The notes under the pieces are model-generated. The model was not told the origin of the DNA. It made no database searches and saw nothing but the letters and a program-made list of their open reading frames with translations. Shown here in pieces: positions 1 through 5,091 of a stretch of 5,286 nucleotides of DNA (within the stretch, counting starts at the first letter, position 1; every line of letters begins with the position of its first letter). This DNA is from JBGPLH01 sp041486365 [NCBI: Thermodesulfobacteriota bacterium] (GTDB lineage: Bacteria > JAUYMQ01). The DNA is taken from positions 1-5,286 of the forward strand of contig JBGPLH010000246.1 in the NCBI GenBank assembly GCA_041486365.1. Direction: 5' to 3'. The position numbers and the translations under genes are program-made.

Positions 1-901
1 CGAAAAAAGCTCCCGGGCGGAGCTTCATGTGGCGGTAGAAGTCGAAGATGTGGCTCGCCAGGAACCCTGAGCCGGCCGTCACCTCGGTGAGGGACGACTC
101 CGCCGTGCACCAGTTGAGGCTCCCGGTGCCGCCGCCGTTGAAAACCTCGAGCGGGAGGCCGCGCTCGCGAATCATCCGCGCGACGCGCTCCCGCGTCTCC
201 TCCACGTACGGCCGCGAGCGCTCGCGGATCATGCGCTTCACCGGGTTCGCCGCCCGCTCGAAAGGGTTGTCGTCGCCCAGGCCCGCGATCTGCGCCTCGT
301 AGCCCATGACCCCGTGGAAGCGAAGGCCGCGACTCGCCTGCGCCCGCTCGGCCAGCGCGAGCACCGCCTCGGCGGTGCGAAGCGGACTTCGGCGGACACC
401 GAAATGAAGTCGCCCGCCCAGCGGCCGCCAGGACATGTCGACTTCCACGACGACCGGGATCCGCGCGCCCTCCGCCACCCCCGCCGCGTCCAGCCGCTCC
501 AGGTGGTCCTGGGAGTCCACGATGATCGCGAGCGTCGCGCGGCCCTCCCGGGCCACGCGCGCCAGGAGGCGCGCGTCCGAGGGCTGGACCGACGGGTACG
601 CCACGAGCACGTCGTCAAAGCCCTGCTCCACGAGGAAGGCCCCCTCCTCGACGGTATAGGCCATGATCCCGCGGACGGCGCCCCGCCCCTGCTCGACGAC
701 GTAACGGATCAGCGCGAGGCAGCGGACGGACTTGGAGGCCAGGCGCAGCGTCTTTCCGCGAGCGCGCACGCCGTCCAGCAGCGCGTCGATGTTGTGATCC
801 ACGGCGTCGAGATCCACGAGCACCAGCGGCAGCCGCTGGTCCTTCACGGCCTGGCGGTAGCGGGCGTAGAGATCGGAGGCGCCGGGGTTCGAAGGGGTCA
901 T
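1..901 (-). CDS. PLP-dependent amino acid deaminase / D-threonine aldolase-like protein, N-terminal 300 residues (3' end outside window)
   Basis: The minus strand stays open from an ATG at 901-899 to the left edge, giving 300 complete codons with no stop. The translation looks like the alanine-racemase-type N-terminal barrel of the D-threonine aldolase / D-serine dehydratase-like group. It has VLVDLDAVDHNI (residues 27-38), then LRLASKSVR, where Lys57 is the expected PLP Schiff-base lysine. Further on are VVVEVDMSWRPLG (150-162), FHGVMGYEAQIAG (195-207), FNGGGTGS (254-261) and EVTAGSG (273-279); the glycine-rich stretch is the usual PLP-phosphate-binding type. Family members break down D-hydroxy amino acids such as D-threonine or D-serine in the cytoplasm. 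The substrate here cannot be read, and the C-terminal metal-binding part is missing from the window. The ATG at 901 is the only start codon after an in-frame stop at 937-935. No Shine-Dalgarno sequence precedes it. The gene is divergent from the transporter operon. The family call is firm; the exact reaction is inference. Confidence 0.85.
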   Translation of the reverse strand, partial: MTPSNPGASDLYARYRQAVKDQRLPLVLVDLDAVDHNIDALLDGVRARGKTLRLASKSVRCLALIRYVVEQGRGAVRGIMAYTVEEGAFLVEQGFDDVLVAYPSVQPSDARLLARVAREGRATLAIIVDSQDHLERLDAAGVAEGARIPVVVEVDMSWRPLGGRLHFGVRRSPLRTAEAVLALAERAQASRGLRFHGVMGYEAQIAGLGDDNPFERAANPVKRMIRERSRPYVEETRERVARMIRERGLPLEVFNGGGTGSLNWCTAESSLTEVTAGSGFLASHIFDFYRHMKLRPGAFF

Positions 902-1058
902 GGCGCGTAGACTAGTGCAGATGGGGCCTGGAGATCAAAGGCGGCGCGGTCACGAGATGCTTGGGCGGCCGCCGGAACACGCGAGCATGGGGCAACGCAC
1001 GAACCCATAAGGTCCCTCGCGCTTGAAGATCGCGCCCCGGACGTGCCACCCTCCCCAC
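902..1058. other. Divergent intergenic spacer between aldolase-like gene and transporter operon
   Basis: This 157-bp spacer must hold the promoters of both flanking genes unless transcription enters from elsewhere. It contains a 10-bp perfect palindrome, GGCGGCCGCC, at 964-973. A -10-like CATAAG lies at 1006-1011 on the plus strand, which would give a leader of about 40 nt for the ATPase gene, but no acceptable -35 element accompanies it. I see no convincing operator or riboswitch. The palindrome may simply reflect the high GC content. Confidence 0.4.
909..938 (-). promoter_or_regulatory. Possible promoter of the aldolase-like gene (weak)
   Basis: On the minus strand, TTGATC (938-933) and TAGTCT (914-909) are separated by 18 bp, a poor-to-fair sigma70-like pair. 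If it is used, transcription would start at or within a few bases of the ATG at 901. That would give a leaderless mRNA and would fit the absence of a Shine-Dalgarno sequence. The match is weak and could be chance. Confidence 0.22.
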
Positions 1059-1808
1059 ATGCTCGAACTCGATAGGGTTTCGAAGATCTACGGCGCTAGC
1101 GAGGCGCTCAAACCGACGAGCCTTGCCTTCGACCGCGCCAGGACGACGGTGCTCATCGGCCCCAGCGGCTGCGGCAAGTCGACGCTGCTCCGGCTGCTCG
1201 TCGGCCTCATCCGCCCCGACACCGGGACGATCCGCTTCGATGGCACGCCGATCGACGACGCGACCCTCCCCGCGGTTCGCCGCCGCATGGGCTACGTGAT
1301 TCAGGACGGCGGCCTCTTTCCGCACCTCACCGCCCGCGACAACGTCGCCGTCATGGCCCGCCATCTCCGCTGGGATCGCGAACGCATCGCCGCGCGCATG
1401 GACGCGATCTGCGCCCTCACCCGCTTTCCCGCCGACGCCCTCGCGCGCCATCCGGCCCAGCTCTCCGGAGGACAGCGCCAGCGCGTGAGCCTCATGCGGG
1501 CGCTCATGCTCGATCCCGATGTCCTCCTTCTCGACGAGCCGCTCGGCGCCCTCGATCCGATGATCCGCGCCGACCTTCAGTCGGATCTCCGCGACATCTT
1601 CCGGTCGCTGGCGAAGACCGTCCTCCTCGTGACGCACGACATGGGCGAGGCCGCCTTCCTCGGCGACACGATCGTGCTTCTGTCCGAGGGAAGGATCGTC
1701 CAGCACGGGCCCCTCAGGGATCTCCTCCGCGCACCGGCCGATCCCTTCGTCACGCGGTTCATCCAGGCCCAGCGCACGCCGCTCGACACGAACGGGGAAA
1801 CCTCATGA
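1059..1808 (+). CDS. ABC transporter ATP-binding protein, quaternary-amine / osmoprotectant importer type (OpuCA/YehX-like)
   Basis: This 249-residue cytoplasmic ATPase powers solute import together with the permease encoded next to it. All nucleotide-binding motifs are present: Walker A GPSGCGKST (34-42), Q-loop YVIQDGGLFPHLT with Gln82, signature LSGGQRQRVSLMRAL (135-149), Walker B VLLLDEP (155-161), D-loop GALD (163-166) and switch His193 in VTHDMGEA. The IQDGGLFPHLT and LLDEPLGALDP wording is typical of the OpuCA/ProV/YehX branch. The protein stops at about 249 residues and has no C-terminal tandem CBS domains, unlike OpuAA or OpuCA, so it lacks the usual sensor module of those relatives. 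I chose the ATG at 1059 because MLELDRVSKIYG is the normal N-terminus of the family. The frame is open upstream to a TTG at 1023, but that would add 12 residues without family character. No good Shine-Dalgarno sequence precedes 1059. The stop overlaps the next gene's start by 4 bp (ATGA), implying translational coupling. Confidence 0.92.
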   Translation: MLELDRVSKIYGASEALKPTSLAFDRARTTVLIGPSGCGKSTLLRLLVGLIRPDTGTIRFDGTPIDDATLPAVRRRMGYVIQDGGLFPHLTARDNVAVMARHLRWDRERIAARMDAICALTRFPADALARHPAQLSGGQRQRVSLMRALMLDPDVLLLDEPLGALDPMIRADLQSDLRDIFRSLAKTVLLVTHDMGEAAFLGDTIVLLSEGRIVQHGPLRDLLRAPADPFVTRFIQAQRTPLDTNGETS

Positions 1809-3310
1809 GGGCCGCCGCGATCCTCCTCGCCGCCGCGATCCTTCTCTGCCCGTGCGCCGCCCAGGCGGCCGGGGACCCGCCCATGGTCCGCATCGGCTCC
1901 AAGAAGTTCACCGAGTCGGTCATCCTCGGCGACCTCGCCACGCTCCTCGTGGAGGATGCGGGCGTCCGGGCGCTTCACCGCAAGGAGCTGGGCGGAACGC
2001 GGGTGCTCTGGAGCGCGCTCCTTCGGGGCGACATCGACGCGTACCCGGAGTACACGGGGACCATCCGCGAGGAGATCCTGTCGGGCGAGGGCCTGCGCGG
2101 CGACGCGGACCTGCGACGTGCGCTCGCGGCACGGGGTGTCAGGATGAGCGCGCCGCTGGGCTTCAACGATACCTACGCCATCGGGATGAGGCGGGAGACG
2201 GCCGCGCGTCTTGGGATCCGGCGGGTCTCGGACCTCCGCGCGCACCCCGACCTCGTCTTCGGATTCAACAACGAGTTCATGGACCGCCGCGACGGCTGGC
2301 CCGGCCTTCGCGCACGCTACGGCCTCGCGCCTCGCGACGTCCGGGGGCTCGATCACGACGTGGCCTACCGGGCGCTGGCGAGCGGCGCGATCCACGTCAC
2401 CGATCTCTACGCCACGGACCCGGAGATCCGCGAATACCACCTCGCGGTGCTCGACGATGATCTCCGGTTCTTCCCCGCCTACGACGCGGTGATGCTCAGC
2501 CGCGCCGATCTCCAGGCGCGGGCGCCGCGGGCCGCGGCGGCTCTGCGGCGGCTCGAAGGACGGATCGACGCGCGGGAGATGATCGCGATGAACGCGCGGG
2601 CGCGCTTTGGCCGCGTGCCCGAGGCGCGCGTGGCGGCCGATTTCGCCCGGGCGCGGCTCGGCGTCATCGCCGCATCCGACGACGAGAGCCGCGCGGCGCG
2701 GATCCTCCGCCGCACGCGCGAGCACCTCTCGCTGGTCGGCGTCTCGCTCGGGGCGGCGATACTCGTGTCGATCCCCCTCGGCATCCTCTCCGCCAGGCGC
2801 CGGAGACTCGGCCAGGTGGTGCTGGGAGCCGCGGGAGTCCTGCAGACCATTCCCTCCCTCGCGCTCCTGGTCTTCATGATCCCCCTTCTCGGCATCGGCG
2901 CCGCCCCGGCCATCGTCGCACTGTTCCTCTACAGCCTGCTGCCGATCATCCGGAACACCGCCGCGGGACTCGCCGGGATCCCGCCGCCGATACTGGAATC
3001 GGCCGAGGCCCTCGGCCTCCCCGCCGGCGCGCGCCTCCGGATTGTCGAGCTGCCCATGGCCTCCCCTTCGATCCTCGCGGGGATCAAGACCTCCGCGGTG
3101 CTGAACGTGGGCACCGCGACGCTCGGCGCGCTCGTCGGCGCAGGCGGCTACGGCCAGCCGATACTCACCGGCATCCGCCTGGACGACGTGGGGCTGATTC
3201 TGGAGGGAGCGGTGCCCGCGGCGCTGCTCGCGCTCGCGGTGCAGGGGCTTTTCGAGGGGCTGGAGCGGTGGGTGGTGCCGGAGGGGCTGCGCCTGCCTGA
3301 GAAAGGCTAG
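1805..3310 (+). CDS. Glycine betaine/choline-type ABC importer: fused substrate-binding protein and permease (OpuCC-OpuCB-like)
   Basis: This 501-residue protein joins two subunits that are usually separate. Residues 1-21 are a signal peptide (hydrophobic Ala/Leu core, possible cleavage after AQA). Residues 27 to about 290 are an OpuCC/YehZ-like binding domain with family landmarks: IGSKKFTESVILG (30-42), DAYPEYTGT (78-86), GFNDTYAIGM (119-128), FNNEFMDRRDGWPGL (154-168), DLYATDPEIREY (200-211) and FFPAYDAVML (222-231). The aromatic residues in these motifs (for example Tyr80, Tyr83, Tyr124, Phe158, Tyr202, Tyr226) suit a cage for a quaternary ammonium group; this role is inferred from the family. 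Residues from about 308 to 485 form the permease, with roughly five hydrophobic segments. The EAA-type loop around 397-427 contains EALG and contacts the ATPase. A conserved GAGGYG follows at 445-450. The binding domain precedes the membrane domain, whereas the better-known BusAB/OpuABC-type fusions have it after. The start ATG lies inside the stop of the ATPase gene. The exact substrate is not determined. Confidence 0.92.
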   Translation: MRAAAILLAAAILLCPCAAQAAGDPPMVRIGSKKFTESVILGDLATLLVEDAGVRALHRKELGGTRVLWSALLRGDIDAYPEYTGTIREEILSGEGLRGDADLRRALAARGVRMSAPLGFNDTYAIGMRRETAARLGIRRVSDLRAHPDLVFGFNNEFMDRRDGWPGLRARYGLAPRDVRGLDHDVAYRALASGAIHVTDLYATDPEIREYHLAVLDDDLRFFPAYDAVMLSRADLQARAPRAAAALRRLEGRIDAREMIAMNARARFGRVPEARVAADFARARLGVIAASDDESRAARILRRTREHLSLVGVSLGAAILVSIPLGILSARRRRLGQVVLGAAGVLQTIPSLALLVFMIPLLGIGAAPAIVALFLYSLLPIIRNTAAGLAGIPPPILESAEALGLPAGARLRIVELPMASPSILAGIKTSAVLNVGTATLGALVGAGGYGQPILTGIRLDDVGLILEGAVPAALLALAVQGLFEGLERWVVPEGLRLPEKG

Positions 3311-4113
3311 CCGTCGTCTCGCCCGCCGGGCCGGCGCGGATACTTCCCCTCCAGCGCCTCGCGGACGATCATCTTCACGTCCTCCGTGAAGTCCTTCTGC
3401 AGGATCCACTTCAGGAAGCCGCGCGTGTCGGCGCCCTCCGCCACCTCGCGCAGCGCCTTGCCCTTGTGCGCGCTGAAGTTGAAGTACGCCTCGCCGTGGC
3501 GCCAGAAGAAGCGGCGCGCGACGTCGACGTAGCGCTCGCTCGAGGCGCTGATCGACTCGGCGGCGAGCCCGTCCACGTCGGTCGGGAGATCCGGATAACG
3601 ATCGATCTGCGCGAGGAGCACGTCCAGCGTGGCCTCGCTGTCGGGCAGCGCGCCGTGGGCCCCTTCCAGCTCCCGCCCGCAGTAGAACCGCACCGCGGCG
3701 GATAGATCGCGGGGTTCACGGTTGAAGAAGATCACCTGGGCGTCCACCACGCGAACCCCTTCCAGCGGGAGCTCCATCTCGCAGCGCTCGAACTCCTGCC
3801 GCAGGATCGGGAGATCGAAGCGGCCGATGTTGTACCCGGTGAGGTCGGCGCCGGCGAGGAACAGGAGGATCTCGCGCGCGGTCTCGGCGAAGGTGGGCGC
3901 GTCGAGAACCGCGTCGTCGGTGATCCCGTGCACGCGGCTCGCCTCCGGAGGGATTGCCTCCTTCGGGTTCACGAGGGTGCGCAGCGTCTCGCGGCGGCCG
4001 TCCGGGTGGAGCTTCACCGCGGCGAATTCGACGATGCGGTCCCGCAGGGGATCCATCCCCGTGGTCTCGGTGTCCAGCGCCACGAGCGGGCGCGAAAGCG
4101 TGATGCGTCGCAT
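3307..4113 (-). CDS. DEDDh-family 3'-5' exonuclease (DnaQ/ExoX-like)
   Basis: This 268-residue cytoplasmic nuclease should remove nucleotides from 3' ends using two metal ions. Its N-terminal exonuclease fold has Exo I VALDTETTG with Asp14 and Glu16, Exo II TGYNIGRFDLPIL with Asp100, and Exo III AHGALPDSEATLDVLL with His153 and Asp158. The His-x4-Asp spacing marks the DEDDh group (DNA polymerase III epsilon, RNase T, ExoX). RVHGITDD (60-67) is also typical. A C-terminal segment at about 210-257 (FNFSAHKGKALREVA, GFLKWILQKDF) resembles the small ExoX-like C-terminal module, which suggests a stand-alone repair-type exonuclease and not a polymerase proofreading subunit. I chose the ATG at 4113 because MRRITLSRPLVALDTETTG begins just before the fold. 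The frame is open far upstream, but that part runs through the intergenic region and antisense to sodC and has no family character. A G-rich stretch precedes the start. The gene converges on the transporter operon with stops sharing CTAG. The biological substrate is unknown. Confidence 0.9.
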   Translation of the reverse strand: MRRITLSRPLVALDTETTGMDPLRDRIVEFAAVKLHPDGRRETLRTLVNPKEAIPPEASRVHGITDDAVLDAPTFAETAREILLFLAGADLTGYNIGRFDLPILRQEFERCEMELPLEGVRVVDAQVIFFNREPRDLSAAVRFYCGRELEGAHGALPDSEATLDVLLAQIDRYPDLPTDVDGLAAESISASSERYVDVARRFFWRHGEAYFNFSAHKGKALREVAEGADTRGFLKWILQKDFTEDVKMIVREALEGKYPRRPGGRDDG

Positions 4114-4163
4114 GGGCCCCCCGGGGAGACGGGAAGGATGAGGACGGTCAAACAGGCTGTGCC

Positions 4164-4192
4164 AGCATACATCGGGGCGCTGACACGGGGAA
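4164..4192 (-). promoter_or_regulatory. Possible promoter of the exonuclease gene (weak)
   Basis: On the minus strand, TTCCCC (4192-4187) and TATGCT (4169-4164) are spaced by 17 bp. The -10 hexamer is a fair match and the -35 is poor. Transcription would start near 4157, about 45 nt before the ATG at 4113. Position and spacing are reasonable, but the match is weak. Confidence 0.3.
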
Positions 4193-4204
4193 GGGTCGCG
4201 CGCG

Positions 4205-4232
4205 TTGACGCCGCCCTCGCGAAGCCTAATAT
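4205..4232 (+). promoter_or_regulatory. Likely sigma70-type promoter of the Cu,Zn superoxide dismutase gene
   Basis: TTGACG (4205-4210) and TAATAT (4227-4232) are separated by 16 bp. The -35 matches consensus at five of six bases. The -10 keeps the key first, second and last bases and stands out as an AT-rich patch in very GC-rich DNA. Transcription would begin near 4239, leaving a leader of about 80 nt before the sodC start. The TTG of the -35 element could be mistaken for a start codon of a longer sodC frame. The 38 residues that this would add look like neither a signal peptide nor a known domain. Confidence 0.6.
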
Positions 4233-4264
4233 GGTGGGCGTCGCCGGTGCAGGCCTGCCGGCGC

Positions 4265-4293
4265 GGATCCACCGGGCGAGAGGGGCCCGATCC
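4265..4293 (+). other. Possible hairpin in the sodC 5' leader
   Basis: GGATC (4265-4269) can pair with GATCC (4289-4293). Inside it, GGGC (4274-4277) can pair with GCCC (4285-4288), leaving a 4-nt bulge and a 7-nt loop. A second GC-rich inverted pair, GCCGG/CCGGC, lies just upstream at 4243-4262. The structures end about 15 nt before the ribosome binding site. They may affect mRNA stability or translation, but GC-rich DNA often folds by chance and I recognise no known riboswitch class. Confidence 0.3.
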
Positions 4294-4307
4294 CCACGGA
4301 AGAATTT

Positions 4308-4312
4308 GGAGG
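4308..4312 (+). promoter_or_regulatory. Ribosome binding site deciding the sodC start
   Basis: GGAGG lies 6 nt before the ATG at 4319, an ideal Shine-Dalgarno sequence and spacing. It is the clearest ribosome binding site in the window. It settles the start in favour of 4319 over the upstream TTG at 4205 and the internal ATGs at residues 12 and 17. Confidence 0.85.
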
Positions 4313-4318
4313 CAAAGA

Positions 4319-4963
4319 ATGGACCGGATCGAAGGCGGAAGTCCAATCGGCATGCACGCGGGAGCGATGGTCGCCGCGCTTGCCGTCGCGGTGCTCCTCG
4401 CGGGAAACGCGCGGCTCGTCATGGCAGAGCAATCGGCAGCGCAAGCGGCAGCGCAAGCGGCAGCGCAAGCGGCAGCGCAAGCGGCAGAGCCGGCGGCGAA
4501 ACCGGCCGCAGCCGCCGCGAACACCAAGAAGGCGACCGCGACGATCGAGGCGCGCAGCGGCAGCAAGGTGACCGGCAGGGCGACCTTTGCGGAAATTCGG
4601 GATCGCGTGCACGTCACCGTCGAGATCGCGGGGGCCACCCCGGGCGAGCACGGCGTGCATATCCACGAGAAGGGAGACTGCAGCGCGGCGGACGCTTCCT
4701 CGGCCGGTCCTCACTTCAACCCGACCGGCCACTCCCACGGCGGTCCGAACGCGCCGATGCACCACGCCGGTGACTTCGGGAATCTCACGGCGGGACCGGA
4801 CGGCAAGGGGAAATTGACCCTCGTGACCCATGACATCAGCTTGAAGCTGGGTCCCCGATCCGTGATGGGCCGGGCGATCGTGATCCACGAGATGGCCGAC
4901 GATCTCAAGAGCCAGCCCGCCGGAAACGCCGGTGCGCGGATCGGATGCGGTGTGATCCGGTAG
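4319..4963 (+). CDS. sodC: Cu,Zn superoxide dismutase, exported (SodC family)
   Basis: This 214-residue enzyme converts superoxide to oxygen and hydrogen peroxide, most likely in the periplasm. Residues 1-36 form a signal peptide with a hydrophobic core at about 17-29 and probable cleavage at VMA/EQ. There is no lipobox cysteine, so a soluble product is expected. Residues 37-71 are an Ala/Gln/Pro/Lys linker containing AAAQ repeats. The catalytic domain has GVHIHEKGDC (112-121), PHFNP (131-135), HGGP (140-143), HHAGDFGN (148-155) and IVIHE (187-191), ending in GNAGARIGCGVI (202-213). By family alignment, Cu ligands are His114, His116, His132 and His190. Zn ligands are His132 (bridging), His140, His149 and Asp152. 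Cys121 and Cys210 form the conserved disulfide, and Arg207 is the substrate-guiding arginine. All key residues are present, so the enzyme should be active. It has its own promoter, a strong ribosome binding site and a strong terminator, so it is probably monocistronic. The divergent neighbour is the exonuclease. Confidence 0.95.
   Translation: MDRIEGGSPIGMHAGAMVAALAVAVLLAGNARLVMAEQSAAQAAAQAAAQAAAQAAEPAAKPAAAAANTKKATATIEARSGSKVTGRATFAEIRDRVHVTVEIAGATPGEHGVHIHEKGDCSAADASSAGPHFNPTGHSHGGPNAPMHHAGDFGNLTAGPDGKGKLTLVTHDISLKLGPRSVMGRAIVIHEMADDLKSQPAGNAGARIGCGVIR
4435..4482 (+). repeat. 12-bp tandem repeat, four perfect copies, inside sodC
   Basis: The unit GGCAGCGCAAGC is repeated four times without mismatch. 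Degenerate copies flank it on both sides: 4423-4434, with two mismatches, and 4483-4494. The unit length is a multiple of three, so copy-number change keeps the reading frame. Each copy adds four residues of an Ala-Ala-Gln-Ala linker between the signal peptide and the dismutase domain. The perfect identity of the copies suggests recent expansion by slippage. Confidence 0.9.
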
Positions 4964-4982
4964 GAGCGAGCCTCGACGGAGC

Positions 4983-5017
4983 GCCCCGCCCGGTCCGAAC
5001 GGGCGGGGCCTTCGTTT
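4983..5017 (+). terminator. Rho-independent terminator after sodC
   Basis: A perfect 10-bp stem, GCCCCGCCCG (4983-4992) with CGGGCGGGGC (5000-5009), closes a 7-nt loop and is followed by CTTCGTTT (5010-5017), a modest U tract. It begins 20 bp after the sodC stop. The very stable stem and its position make this a convincing intrinsic terminator. The short U tract makes it less suited to the opposite direction. Confidence 0.85.
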
Positions 5018-5042
5018 ACACGGAAAACCAGGATGTTACGCT
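5015..5042 (+). promoter_or_regulatory. Possible promoter of the right-hand membrane protein gene (weak)
   Basis: TTTACA (5015-5020), a five-of-six match to the -35 consensus, overlaps the end of the terminator U tract. TACGCT (5037-5042) follows after 16 bp and is only a half match to the -10 consensus. It would give a leader of roughly 45 nt before the GTG at 5092. A promoter is expected here because the upstream unit is terminated, but this particular assignment is tentative. Confidence 0.3.
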
Positions 5043-5091
5043 TACTCTCTCAGACGGCACTGAAGACAGCCACCGGCGCGGGCCGCCTGCC

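Noticed and set aside
314-910. A 198-codon plus-strand frame, and a 126-codon minus-strand frame at 238-618
   Set aside because: Both overlap the aldolase-like gene, which stays open for 300 codons with conserved PLP-enzyme motifs. They are out-of-frame shadows of it.
912-1706. A 264-codon minus-strand frame opposite the ABC ATPase
   Set aside because: It is antisense to a gene with every ABC motif intact, and its own product has low-complexity composition with no recognisable fold.
3321-3340. GC-rich inverted repeat just inside the exonuclease 3' end, considered as a terminator for the transporter operon
   Set aside because: The pairing leaves a loop of only about one base and there is no following T-run on either strand.
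1577-3409. A 610-codon open frame on the minus strand opposite the transporter genes
   Set aside because: Its translation is Arg/Gly/Glu/Ala/His-rich without any domain, and it lies antisense to two clearly recognised transporter genes. Long antisense frames are common in very GC-rich DNA.
4435-4482. Repeat array considered as a CRISPR or protein-binding iteron
   Set aside because: The units are directly abutting 12-mers with no spacers, in frame inside sodC, and encode a plain Ala/Gln linker.
4114-4638. An N-terminal extension of the exonuclease frame up to 4638, adding 175 residues
   Set aside because: The added part is antisense to sodC and its repeat (giving Ala/Cys repeats) and crosses the sodC promoter. 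The exonuclease fold starts naturally at the ATG at 4113.
4226-4888. A 220-codon minus-strand frame opposite sodC
   Set aside because: It is composed of Arg-rich low-complexity sequence antisense to a gene with all metal ligands and its own promoter, ribosome site and terminator.
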